Shown here piece by piece: positions 26,399-34,801 of a stretch of 64,000 bases of DNA (positions are counted from its first letter, which is position 1; every line of letters begins with the position of its first letter). Origin of the DNA: Acidobacteriota bacterium. Its GTDB lineage: Bacteria > Acidobacteriota > Terriglobia > Terriglobales > Acidobacteriaceae. Location of the stretch: contig JAFDVP010000009.1 in assembly GCA_018268895.1 (NCBI GenBank), positions 105,757-169,756 of the forward strand, given 5' to 3'. A model generated the notes under the pieces. That model was given only the letters and a program-made list of their open reading frames with translations, made no database searches and was not told the DNA's origin. The position numbers and the translations under genes were made by a program.

Positions 26399-27243
26399 GC
26401 ATCCTCCAAGCCCAGTAACCTCAGCGTGGGGCTGTAAATGATGCCTTCGATCTCCTGGGTGCTCAGCCGCGGCAGGTTCGTTCCCTCGGCAAAGTGATTG
26501 ATATTGCGCAACCCTTCGATCTGCGCCTCCGGCGTTGTGAACGGATAATCGGAACCAAACAGAATCTTGTCTAACACCCCGTATTCCTTCGCCATGATCA
26601 GCGCGTTATAGAACTGCCACGGTCGATAGTGAAGCGCTGAAATATCCGAGAAGAGGTTCGGATGTTTGCGAATCGTTACCAGCGTCTCCGCAATCCATGG
26701 ATGACCAAGATGCGCAATGATCATCTTCAGCCCAGGGAACCGTATCGCGATTTCATCCAACAAAATCGGCAACGCATACTTCAGCGGCCCAGTACGAACA
26801 AATGTCGTTCCCTGATGGATCAGAATTGGCAGGCCCTGCTCCTGGCAGAAGGCATATACCTGTAGCATGCCCGGATCCAGCGGATCGATGTTCTGATAGA
26901 TTGGCCCCAGCTTCACGCCGTGCAGTCCAAGATGCATTATCTCCTCGAGCGTTTCCTGCACAGGATCGGCGCTCGGATCGATGGCTCCGAACCCGATCAC
27001 CTTGCCCCGTTCGCTCGCCGCGTAGGCTGCAACATAGTCATTGGGAACACGCAGACCTGAGTGAAAAGCGCGTATGCCAAAGACAATGACCTTGTCCACT
27101 CCGCGCATCGCCTCCCGGTGCCGCTCCGGCGGAACATGCAGATCCATCGCAAAACCGCGCGATCGAGCGTTAGCTTCGTCCACAAAATCGTCTGACAGAT
27201 GACCGGGGTAGGCCCAGATATGAGAATGGCAGTCGACCAGCAA
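26395..27243 (-). CDS. Amidohydrolase_2-family hydrolase (possible sugar lactonase)
   Basis: 282 residues from the proposed TTG start. The barrel has VDCHSHIWAY (metal His pair near the N-terminus), LPILIHQGTT (His, ~150), MIIAHLGHPW (His, ~190) and LFGSDYPFTTP (metal Asp, ~235). Sugar lactonases (e.g. L-fuconolactonase) and decarboxylases share this fold. In copy A of this region the start is ATG after GGAGGAACGAAC; here that ATG is AGG, so translation must begin at the next codon, TTG 27243, or at a GTG at 27306 without a ribosome site. The gene overlaps the dehydratase gene by 4 bp. Confidence 0.82.
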   Translation of the reverse strand: MLVDCHSHIWAYPGHLSDDFVDEANARSRGFAMDLHVPPERHREAMRGVDKVIVFGIRAFHSGLRVPNDYVAAYAASERGKVIGFGAIDPSADPVQETLEEIMHLGLHGVKLGPIYQNIDPLDPGMLQVYAFCQEQGLPILIHQGTTFVRTGPLKYALPILLDEIAIRFPGLKMIIAHLGHPWIAETLVTIRKHPNLFSDISALHYRPWQFYNALIMAKEYGVLDKILFGSDYPFTTPEAQIEGLRNINHFAEGTNLPRLSTQEIEGIIYSPTLRLLGLEDA

Positions 27244-27616
27244 CCTGTTAGTTCCTCCGATGCATCGAATAGCCAATACTCTAGCAGTTGATAGCTGCCT
27301 CCGCACCGGCCTCGAAACTAAGCTTGTGTCAGTCTGTCCGAGTAATCGGATGTTGTTTCGATCGCATCAAGCTCATATCGGGCTACTCTACAAAAGAGTC
27401 GGCACAACCATATTGAGAGAGGGTTGGGATGTCAAAGGTTCGCGTCGCGGGATTTACCGTTCGTTGAACGGTTTCGGCGCAGGAATCGAACAGAGCTTGG
27501 GCGATCCGCTGGGTAAGCGGGGGACGGAGCTTTTTCAGTGGTACTTTCACACGAGACCTTTTGCGCCATGCTCGGGAGGGAGGGGGAACCACAGGTGATG
27601 TGGACCATGCGTTCGC
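27198..27616. repeat. Direct repeat, copy B (amidohydrolase/reductase junction)
   Basis: Matches 8199-8619 in the same orientation. Here the amidohydrolase side is complete and the reductase side is broken, the reverse of copy A. The two copies lie 19.0 kb apart and bracket the sugar-acid island. Confidence 0.85.
27429..27610 (+). pseudogene. Decayed 5' fragment of DHFR-like gene
   Basis: It starts ATGTCAAAGGTTCGCGTCGC exactly as the intact gene at 8428, but a one-base deletion creates a TGA at codon 13, and further indels follow near 27553 and 27600. Homology ends at about 27610, where the sequence joins a MerR-type remnant. Confidence 0.85.
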
Positions 27617-27859
27617 TTCATCAAGAGGGCTCAAGCTCTCGGATTCGCCTTGGAAGAAATCTCAGGACTACTGAGGCTCGATGAAACAAGCCTGCCTGGA
27701 GACGCGTAAAGTCGCTGCACACAAGAGTTGATGTTGATCAAGCAGAAGATCTCGGACTTGTCGAGCATGAAGAAAGCGCTCGCCCGTTTGGTGCGCGCTT
27801 GCGATGCTTCTGGAGCGGGTGAACCATGTCCCATCATTGATCTACTTGTTCGGGATTAG
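27611..27859 (+). pseudogene. MerR-family regulator C-terminal remnant
   Basis: Three consecutive frames give pieces of one MerR-type protein: VRFIKRAQALGFALEEISGL then LRLDE; CLETRKVAAHK; and LMLIKQKISDLSSMKKALAR then LVRACDASGAGEPCPIID, ending at a stop at 27857-27859. The order and content (dimerisation helix, final Cys-Pro) match the C-terminal half of metal-responsive MerR regulators. The DNA-binding half is missing. Confidence 0.75.
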
Positions 27860-28051
27860 ATATGTGGAACTCCAGACTGACGGCATATAACTCGATGCAT
27901 GTGGACCCCATTTGTTCCCGCGACTACGCGGCAATTATCGTACCTCTCTAGTCTTTTTGAATCAGAAGATTACATCTCCCCATGAGCGACGCCAGCCTTT
28001 TTGCGGCCATCAAATATTAAACTCGTAAATAATTTAAAATAATAAGGTTAA
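27860..28051. other. AT-richer stretch without a gene
   Basis: About 190 bp of lower GC content between the MerR remnant and the tRNA-Phe terminator, with no open frame of note. It would contain one junction of any element inserted at the tRNA. Confidence 0.35.
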
Positions 28052-28088
28052 CGAAAAATAAGAAAGGCCATCCTGTTTCGGGAGGCCT
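28052..28088 (-). terminator. Terminator of tRNA-Phe
   Basis: Read on the minus strand: stem AGGCCT...AGGCC with a few inner pairs, followed by TTCTTATTTTTCG. It lies 33 bp beyond the tRNA 3' end. Confidence 0.65.
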
Positions 28089-28120
28089 GTGACATCCGCC
28101 TGTAAGTTATTGATTATAAA

Positions 28121-28195
28121 TGGTGGCCAGAGACGGGATCGAACCGCCGACGCCGGCCTTTTCAGGGCCGCGCTCTACCACTGAGCTATCTGGCC
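28121..28195 (-). tRNA. tRNA-Phe (GAA)
   Basis: 75 nt including encoded CCA. Acceptor GGCCAGA/TCTGGCC, D stem GCTC/GAGC, anticodon stem CGGCC/GGCCG with loop CTGAAAA (anticodon GAA), 5-nt variable loop, T stem GGCGG/CCGTC with one G-U pair and loop TTCGATC. All stems close, so it should be functional. Its 3' 49 bp are repeated at 10174-10222. Confidence 0.95.
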
Positions 28196-28403
28196 TTGGC
28201 ATACATGCAAAACGCTCATCGGGGATCGCCAAGAACGCCCGGGCGCACGTCTGTCGCATCAGCCTTTTCAGGGGAGCGTGCCACCGGTGGGAACCAGCAA
28301 CTCAAACGCAAGACAAGTATACCGAATACCTGTCATCTCTCCAAACACCTCTCCGGGTTATTCTGGCTCAGAGCTCTACATATATATGGATAAAGGATGT
28401 TCG

Positions 28404-30047
28404 ATGACTGGACTGTCATTGCGCTCGCTCGCCTTCTTCTTCTGCCTGCCGTCCATCGTCTTCGCGGCTCCGGCCGCAAAGTCACGTGCCACTGCCACGT
28501 CATCGGAGCAGCGGGCGATACGGGCTTTTGGCGAGGCCCGCAAGAATCCTCTTCAGCTTACGGCCTTTCTGAAGGGGCTGCCCAAAGGCGGCGATCTCCA
28601 TATGCACCTCGGGGGAGCGATCTATGCCGAGACCTTTATCCGTAACGCCGTAGCGGACACACTCTGCTACAGCCCGGCTACTCGCAGTCTCTTCAAACCA
28701 TCCGCGACCACCCGAAGCATTCCTCCTCAGCCCGTCTGCGGGGAGGGGAACCGGCGGGCCGAAGACGCACTCAAAGACCAGAAGCTGTACGACACCATGG
28801 TCGATGATTTTTCCATGCGGAGCTTTGTTCCTTCTGCCGGGGTCAGCGGTCACGACCAGTTCTTCGCGACCTTCTCGCGCTACTCCGCTCTCAGCCGTTC
28901 GCATCGCGGTGAATGGCTTGATGAAGTGGCATCCCGGGCTGCAAATCAGAACGAGCAGTATCTCGAAGTGATGGAGACGCCTGATTTTTCCGCCGCAGCC
29001 AAACTCGGCTATTCGATCCCGTGGCCGTCTGATGCAGCGGACGCTACGATGAATCGCACTGGCAATGGCACGGGAGCAAGTCATGCCGACCTGGCGAAGC
29101 TCCGCGATCAACTTTTGGCCGGGGGGCTTCGGGATGTTGCTGCCGCAAATCGTCAGGAGCTTGCTGCTGCGCTCGATGCACGCAATCGAATCGAGAAGTG
29201 TGAAACTGCGGAGGCAGCGTCCGGTTGCACCGTCAAGATACGGTACATCTATCAGATCCTTCGCGGCTTTCCTCCGCAGCAGGTCTTCGCGCAGACACTC
29301 CTCGGTTTTGAGGTCATTCAGGCAGAGCTCGATGCGGGGCACCCCAACGTTGTGGGCATTAACTTCGTCATGCCCGAGGACGGGTATCTTTCGATGACGG
29401 AGTATCACCGTCAGATGCTGATGCTGGACTACCTGCACAGCGTCTATCCCAAGGTGCACATCTCGCTTCACGCCGGTGAGCTTGCTCCCGGCCTTGTCAC
29501 TCCCGATGGACTTCATTTTCACATCCGCGAGGCGGTTGAGCTTGGTCATGCGGAGCGCATCGGGCACGGCGTCGACGTGATGTATGAGAACCAGCCTCAC
29601 GAGCTGCTCAAGGAGATGGCCTCGCGTCACATCATGACGGAGATCAATCTCACCTCGAACGATGTCATTCTCGGCATTACAAAGGACTGGCACCCGTTGC
29701 CGATCTATCGTGCCGCTGGAGTTCCAGTCGCCCTCTCGACCGATGACGAGGGCGTCTCGCGCATCGACATGACGCATGAGTACGCGCGGGCGGTGCTCGA
29801 CTTCGGGCTCTCGTACCTCGATTTAAAGCGTATGGCCCGCACCTCTATCGAACACAGCTTCCTGCCCGGCGCCAGCCTCTGGTCGCAACCTGATGACTTT
29901 TCCGCAGTCAATCCAGTCTGCAAGACAGATATGCCAGGCGCGGAGAATCCATCCGAAAAGTGCGTTGCTTTTTTGAAATCGAGCGAGCGTGCAACGGAAC
30001 AATGGCAGCTCGAACGCCGTTATCTGGCATTTGAAGCGATCCAGTAA
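28404..30047 (+). CDS. Exported adenosine deaminase-like (ADGF-type) protein
   Basis: 547 residues. ATG 28404 follows AAAGGA and begins a signal peptide (LSLRSLAFFFCLPSIVFA). The zinc and catalytic blocks of adenosine deaminases are present: GGDLHMHLGGA (~65), ISLHAGELAPG (~355), AERIGHGVDV (~385) and LSTDDEGVSR (~445). It is about 200 residues longer than cytosolic Add, with large inserts between the first and second motifs, as in secreted ADGF-type enzymes. Export suggests purine nucleoside scavenging in the periplasm. It is followed at 6 bp by an esterase gene. Confidence 0.88.
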   Translation: MTGLSLRSLAFFFCLPSIVFAAPAAKSRATATSSEQRAIRAFGEARKNPLQLTAFLKGLPKGGDLHMHLGGAIYAETFIRNAVADTLCYSPATRSLFKPSATTRSIPPQPVCGEGNRRAEDALKDQKLYDTMVDDFSMRSFVPSAGVSGHDQFFATFSRYSALSRSHRGEWLDEVASRAANQNEQYLEVMETPDFSAAAKLGYSIPWPSDAADATMNRTGNGTGASHADLAKLRDQLLAGGLRDVAAANRQELAAALDARNRIEKCETAEAASGCTVKIRYIYQILRGFPPQQVFAQTLLGFEVIQAELDAGHPNVVGINFVMPEDGYLSMTEYHRQMLMLDYLHSVYPKVHISLHAGELAPGLVTPDGLHFHIREAVELGHAERIGHGVDVMYENQPHELLKEMASRHIMTEINLTSNDVILGITKDWHPLPIYRAAGVPVALSTDDEGVSRIDMTHEYARAVLDFGLSYLDLKRMARTSIEHSFLPGASLWSQPDDFSAVNPVCKTDMPGAENPSEKCVAFLKSSERATEQWQLERRYLAFEAIQ

Positions 30048-30053
30048 TCGGAA

Positions 30054-30977
30054 ATGGCCCGCAGGCATTACCATGGTGCCGTGCGAATCCAACTGCTTCT
30101 CTCGTTAGCTCTGCTCGTGCCGTTTGCCCGGGCGCAGAAAGTTACGCTGCCTCTCTGGCCAGGCGGCAACCCTGAGCCATACACGGGAGCTCCCGAGGCC
30201 GATATCACGAAGCCGTCCGATCGTCTTGTTGCGGATAAACCGCTCATGCACCTCACGAACATCGGCAAACCTACGCTTGCCTTCTATCCGGCGCCTGCGG
30301 CCAAAAATACCGGCGCGACGGTCGTCGTCTTTCCTGGCGGAGCTTACCGCATCCTTGCCTACGATCTTGAAGGCACTGATGTCTGCGCCTGGCTCAACTC
30401 CATCGGCGTCAACTGTGCGCTGGTCAAATACCGTGTGCCTTTCGAAAAGAAGTTTCCCGACAATACCGCAGACCTTGAAGATGCGCAGCAGGCCGTAAGG
30501 ATTACGCGCTCACATGCGTTGGAGTGGAAGCTCGATGCGCATCGGGTGGGTGTCCTCGGTTTCTCTGCGGGCGGGCACCTTGTCATTGTTCTCGGCAATC
30601 ATCCTGACTTCGTGCGCGCAGGCGCTCCGGCATCCGAAACCGCAATCGGCGCGCGGCCTGACTTTGTAGTCGCCATCTATCCGGCATATCTTGCGGAGGC
30701 TCCGGCCCTGACTCAATTGGCCAAAGGCATCGATCCGTCAGCCAACACGCCGCCGACGTTTCTCCTTCAGGCAGAAGACGATCCCGTGCACGTAGAAAAC
30801 GTTCTGATCTATGAACAGGCCCTTAAGCAGCTCAAGGTCCCTTCCGAGCTGCACGTCTATGCCGAAGGTGGCCATGGATATGGACTCCGCCCAACGGCGC
30901 TCCCTGTAACTCACTGGCCATCTCTCGTCGAGACCTGGCTGAACACGATCAAAGTTATTCCAAGTAAGATGAAGTAA
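30054..30977 (+). CDS. Exported alpha/beta-hydrolase (esterase/lipase, acetylxylan-esterase-like)
   Basis: 307 residues. A signal peptide (IQLLLSLALLVPFARAQ) begins at about residue 11; GTG 30081 is an alternative start. VVVFPGGAYRILAYDLEG is the oxyanion-hole region, GVLGFSAGGH (~170) the nucleophile elbow G-x-S-x-G, and Asp (QAEDDPVHVEN) and His (EGGHGYGLR) complete the triad. The opening VTLPLWPGGNPEPYTGAPE is typical of periplasmic esterases in Acidobacteria and Bacteroidetes that deacetylate plant polysaccharides. Probably cotranscribed with the upstream deaminase-like gene. Confidence 0.88.
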   Translation: MARRHYHGAVRIQLLLSLALLVPFARAQKVTLPLWPGGNPEPYTGAPEADITKPSDRLVADKPLMHLTNIGKPTLAFYPAPAAKNTGATVVVFPGGAYRILAYDLEGTDVCAWLNSIGVNCALVKYRVPFEKKFPDNTADLEDAQQAVRITRSHALEWKLDAHRVGVLGFSAGGHLVIVLGNHPDFVRAGAPASETAIGARPDFVVAIYPAYLAEAPALTQLAKGIDPSANTPPTFLLQAEDDPVHVENVLIYEQALKQLKVPSELHVYAEGGHGYGLRPTALPVTHWPSLVETWLNTIKVIPSKMK

Positions 30978-31021
30978 GCGGTTAGCTGGACGGCATATCT
31001 TCAGGCAAGGGCAAGTAACCT

Positions 31022-31324
31022 ATGAAGAAAGTTCTCGCTGGGTTCGGTCAGTTCCTTCTCTTCCTTGCTGTTTTTGCCATCGGCAGCTTTCTGCATCCAT
31101 TCAACCTTCATTGGGGCCTTACGGTTACCACCCCATCGGTGACCCGGTACTTCGTTCCCGATGGCCTGCTTCTCGCCATCGGCATCTTTCTGGCGATTGT
31201 AGTTATTCAGACAATTCGCAAACGCACATGCGACACTCCGTGGACGGTCGCCGGCTTTCTGCTTGCCATTGCAGTTGGCTATGCGTTGAAGTTTGGCTTC
31301 GTCACTCATGAGCTCTTCTTCTAA
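31022..31324 (+). CDS. Small inner-membrane protein, unknown
   Basis: 100 residues with three predicted transmembrane helices (about 8-24, 47-64 and 75-92). No family is recognised. It begins with a good ATG 45 bp after the esterase stop and ends 11 bp before the decarboxylase start, so it is likely a member of the same transcript. Confidence 0.6.
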   Translation: MKKVLAGFGQFLLFLAVFAIGSFLHPFNLHWGLTVTTPSVTRYFVPDGLLLAIGIFLAIVVIQTIRKRTCDTPWTVAGFLLAIAVGYALKFGFVTHELFF

Positions 31325-31334
31325 AGCTGTCACG

Positions 31335-32690
31335 ATGGATCAGCCGAGCGATTTTTTTGCATTGCTTCGAGAGGCCCAGCGTCGGCTTGATGCCGGTTTC
31401 GCCAGACTTCCGGAAGCGCCGGTGCCCGGTTTAGGCAATGAGGCAGCGGAGATTCTCGGCGAAGTTGCGACGCGGCTGCACGACAACTATCCCTACGCGC
31501 ATCCGTTATACGCAGGCCAGATGCTGAAGCCGCCGCATCCCATCGCCCGCGCGGCCTATGCGCTTGCGATGTCCGTCAATCCCAACAATCATGCGCTCGA
31601 TGGAGGCCGCGCCAGTTCAGCTATGGAGTTGGAAGCAGTGGCGGAGCTCGCAGGGATGTTCGGTCTGGCTCAGCATCTGGGCCACCTTACATCCAGTGGA
31701 ACTTTTGCCAATCTCGAAGCCCTTTGGGTCTCTGGGCAGATACTCCCCGGCCGCGCTATCGCCGCTTCAGACCAGGCGCACTATACCCACAGCCGCATTA
31801 GTGCAGTTCTTCAGCTGCCTTTTGTAGAAGTAGCTTCAGACCACACGGGACGCATGGATATCGCTGCCCTGGAACGCGCGCTCGAAGCAAACGACATTGG
31901 CACAGTCGTCGTCACGCTTGGGACTACGGCCATTGGGGCGGTCGATCCATTGCCCGAGATTCTTGCTTTCCAAAAGAAGTACGGCTTTCGCATCCACGTC
32001 GACGCGGCTTACGGAGGCTACTTCACCCTCGCAGGCAATCTTGACGCGGATGCCCGCTCCGCTTTTGACTCAATCGTGCAGGCGGACTCTGTCGTCGTCG
32101 ATCCTCACAAACACGGTCTTCAGCCTTACGGTTGCGGCGCGGTGCTCTTTCGCGATCCTGCCGTAGGGCGGTTCTATAAGCACGGTTCGCCGTACACGTA
32201 CTTCACCTCGAACGAGCTTCATCTCGGCGAGATATCGTTGGAGTGTTCGCGTCCCGGCGCCTCTGCCGTTGCGCTCTGGGCCACGCAGCGTCTTCTGCCA
32301 TACACACGCGATGGCCGGTTCGCCCGCGATATCGGCACGGGCCGTGAAGCTGCGCTTGCCTTCCATCGGCGCATTGCTTCCGATGCGCGGTTCATCGCAC
32401 CCAGTGCGCCTCCGCAGCTGGACATCGTCTTCTACGCGATGCGAAGTAAAGAGCGAACCCCGGAGGCCTCATCGGAGCACGCACGGCGCGTCTTCGATCA
32501 TGCAGCGGGCCTCGATCTCCACCTTGCTCTGGCTGCTTTGCCGATTCACCTTTTTCCACCTGGGACATTCCCCGGGTTTTCAACCGGCAACGTTACCTGT
32601 CTACGCTCCGTCATGATGAAGCCCGAGCATCTGGCATGGCTCGATCAGATATGGCATCGCCTCGACCGGGCGGTCGCTGTTGCATCCTGA
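31335..32690 (+). CDS. PLP-dependent group II decarboxylase-family protein
   Basis: 451-residue fold-type I PLP enzyme related to aromatic-L-amino-acid, glutamate and diaminobutyrate decarboxylases. Seen: HLTSSGTFANLEALW (cofactor phosphate region, ~115-129), FRIHVDAAYGGY (Asp for the pyridine nitrogen, His-x-Asp, ~220) and VVDPHKHGLQPYGCG (Schiff-base Lys, ~258). Shorter than most group II decarboxylases. The substrate cannot be told from sequence; sphingosine-phosphate-lyase-like or tyrosine decarboxylase-like activities are also possible. The start is uncertain; an in-frame ATG at 31308 would overlap the upstream gene. Confidence 0.82.
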   Translation: MDQPSDFFALLREAQRRLDAGFARLPEAPVPGLGNEAAEILGEVATRLHDNYPYAHPLYAGQMLKPPHPIARAAYALAMSVNPNNHALDGGRASSAMELEAVAELAGMFGLAQHLGHLTSSGTFANLEALWVSGQILPGRAIAASDQAHYTHSRISAVLQLPFVEVASDHTGRMDIAALERALEANDIGTVVVTLGTTAIGAVDPLPEILAFQKKYGFRIHVDAAYGGYFTLAGNLDADARSAFDSIVQADSVVVDPHKHGLQPYGCGAVLFRDPAVGRFYKHGSPYTYFTSNELHLGEISLECSRPGASAVALWATQRLLPYTRDGRFARDIGTGREAALAFHRRIASDARFIAPSAPPQLDIVFYAMRSKERTPEASSEHARRVFDHAAGLDLHLALAALPIHLFPPGTFPGFSTGNVTCLRSVMMKPEHLAWLDQIWHRLDRAVAVAS

Positions 32691-32919
32691 AATTCACGAC
32701 GGCTGTCGAGCAGACTCCTCATTTGAGGTATTTTAGCCACGAATTCCACTGTCAATACCCCCTCTGAACCAATACGAATGACCCAATAATCCGTATTTTC
32801 TTCACAAATCCTTTGATACACTCTCGCCAACAGGTCCCCTTTACCGTTTACGGCAGACGATCTCGCCATCGGTAGTCAGGCGGGCGTTTAACCCGGTTTT
32901 GAAAAGGAATTGCCACGGC

Positions 32920-34713
32920 ATGAGTCCTTCCCCAGCTTCACCCGCCTCTGCTTCCCCTGATCTTTCACGCCGCAGCATCGTTTACTTCTCCATGGAGATC
33001 GCGCTTTCCCCATCCGTGCCCACCTACTCCGGTGGGCTCGGTATTCTTGCGGGCGATACGCTGCGTTCCGCGGCTGATACCTCCGCGCCAATTGTGGCAA
33101 TCTCCCTCGTTCATCGGCGCGGTTACTTCCGCCAGATTCTCTCCGACGTCGGCCAGCAGACCGAGGCCGACGTTCCCTGGTCTCCTGAGACCCTCCCGAG
33201 CGCCGAGCACATCGTCACCATCACCATGCAGGACCGGCCAGTACATCTTCGTGCCTGGCGCTTCGATGTGATCGGAGCCACGGGGCATATCGTTCCTGTC
33301 TACCTCCTTGACTCCGACGTTGAGGGCAATGACGCCTGGGACCGGCATCTTACCGACCATCTTTATGGCGGAGATACCTACTACCGGCTCTGTCAGGAGG
33401 CCATTCTCGGACTCGGCGGCATCGCGCTTCTCCAGGCCCTCGGTGTTACCCCCGAGGTCTATCACATGAATGAGGGGCACGCTGCCCTGCTGACCATTGC
33501 TCTGCTCGAACAGCGCCTTGGCGGCCGCCCGCTAAGCGAAGCGACCGCGGCGGACCGCGAGGTTGTCCGCCAGCACTGTGTCTTCACGACGCATACGCCT
33601 GTTCCCGCTGGACACGACCAGTTCGGCACCGACCAGATGAACCAGGTGCTTGGCCGTGACAGAAGCATCGCCATCGAGGCCGCGGGGGGAATTCATAACG
33701 GGCTTATGAATATGTCATACCTTGCGCTCGGCCTCTCCCGTTACGTCAACGGTGTGGCCATGCAGCATGGCAAGGTCTCGCAGGTCATGTTCCCGGAGTA
33801 CAAGGTGCACTCCATCACCAATGGCGTGCACGCCGCCACGTGGCTCTCTCCGAGTTTTCAGGAGCTGTTCGACGACGAGATACCCGACTGGCGCACCGAC
33901 AACCGCTACTTCCGCTCGGTGTATGGCATTGACCCTGCGCGTATCGCTGCCTGCCACATCAAGAACAAGCAGAAGCTCTTTGCGACGCTGGCGCGGCGTA
34001 CCGGACACTACTTCAATCCATCTGTGCTGACGCTGGGTTTCGCTCGCCGCGTTGCAACCTATAAGCGTGCCGGTCTGCTGCTGCAGGACCCAGGCCGCCT
34101 GGTGGCGTTGGCGGAAAAGATTGGCGGGCTGCAGATTCTTTTTGCGGGCAAGGCGCATCCAGCGGACAACGCAGGCAAGGCGCTCATCAAGGACGTCTAC
34201 GAGGCTGCTGTAAAGCTCAACTCGGCCTCACTCAAGATCTACTACATCGAAAACTACGATTGGGAGCTTGGAGCGTTACTGACGCAGGGCGTGGATGTGT
34301 GGGTCAATACGCCACGTCGTCCTTACGAGGCCTCGGGCACCTCGGGGATGAAGGCCGCTCTCAACGGCGTTCCGTCGCTATCGATTCTCGATGGCTGGTG
34401 GATCGAAGGTTGTGCGGAAAACACAACCGGATGGGCGATCGAGGATGCAGAGTCCGAGGCTGCGGAGGCTGCAAGTCTCTACAACAAGCTTGAGAAGAAC
34501 ATTGCGCCGCTCTGGTCGAACCCCAATTCCTGGGCAAGGCTGCAACAGCACTGCATCGGCATCAATGGAACGTTCTTCAACACGCATCGCATGTTGAGCC
34601 AGTACCTCTCGAACGCATACTTCCCCTACACCGATACCCAGACGCGCATTGCGATCAACGCCGGTCTAACCAACACCACAGATATCGCGGAGCTCGCCAA
34701 AGTCCGCAAGTAA
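32920..34713 (+). CDS. glgP: Alpha-glucan (glycogen) phosphorylase, short form
   Basis: 597 residues, the short type (about 600 residues against more than 800 for classical GlgP) common in Acidobacteria and other deep lineages. It phosphorolyses alpha-1,4-glucan to glucose 1-phosphate. Start FSMEIALSPSVPTYSGGLGI then LAGD is the glucan phosphorylase N-terminal block; VYHMNEGHAALLTIALLEQR, FTTHTPVPAGHDQF and EASGTSGMKAALNGVPSLSI then LDGWWIEG (PLP phosphate and Lys region) are the catalytic blocks. ATG 32920 has AAGGAA upstream; the frame is open from a TTG at 32899. No other glycogen genes are near. Confidence 0.92.
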   Translation: MSPSPASPASASPDLSRRSIVYFSMEIALSPSVPTYSGGLGILAGDTLRSAADTSAPIVAISLVHRRGYFRQILSDVGQQTEADVPWSPETLPSAEHIVTITMQDRPVHLRAWRFDVIGATGHIVPVYLLDSDVEGNDAWDRHLTDHLYGGDTYYRLCQEAILGLGGIALLQALGVTPEVYHMNEGHAALLTIALLEQRLGGRPLSEATAADREVVRQHCVFTTHTPVPAGHDQFGTDQMNQVLGRDRSIAIEAAGGIHNGLMNMSYLALGLSRYVNGVAMQHGKVSQVMFPEYKVHSITNGVHAATWLSPSFQELFDDEIPDWRTDNRYFRSVYGIDPARIAACHIKNKQKLFATLARRTGHYFNPSVLTLGFARRVATYKRAGLLLQDPGRLVALAEKIGGLQILFAGKAHPADNAGKALIKDVYEAAVKLNSASLKIYYIENYDWELGALLTQGVDVWVNTPRRPYEASGTSGMKAALNGVPSLSILDGWWIEGCAENTTGWAIEDAESEAAEAASLYNKLEKNIAPLWSNPNSWARLQQHCIGINGTFFNTHRMLSQYLSNAYFPYTDTQTRIAINAGLTNTTDIAELAKVRK

Positions 34714-34730
34714 TCGAAGCGCTTGAAAGA

Positions 34731-34782
34731 AAAATCCCTCGAGTTCCTGCCCGGTGTCTCGGGTAGAAGTTCGAGGGATTTT
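34731..34782. terminator. Bidirectional terminator
   Basis: Long stem AAAATCCCTCGA / TCGAGGGATTTT with an inner CCCG/CGGG pairing and a following TTCTTTTTG tract. Between the converging glgP and efflux-pump genes. Confidence 0.85.
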
Positions 34783-34801
34783 CTTTTTGTCTGGAAAAGA
34801 A

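Noticed and set aside
32645..32869. 74-codon minus-strand frame overlapping the decarboxylase 3' end
   Set aside because: The translation looks partly protein-like (NTDYWVIRIGSEGVLTVEF), but it overlaps a well-supported gene antisense, has no ribosome site and matches nothing I know.
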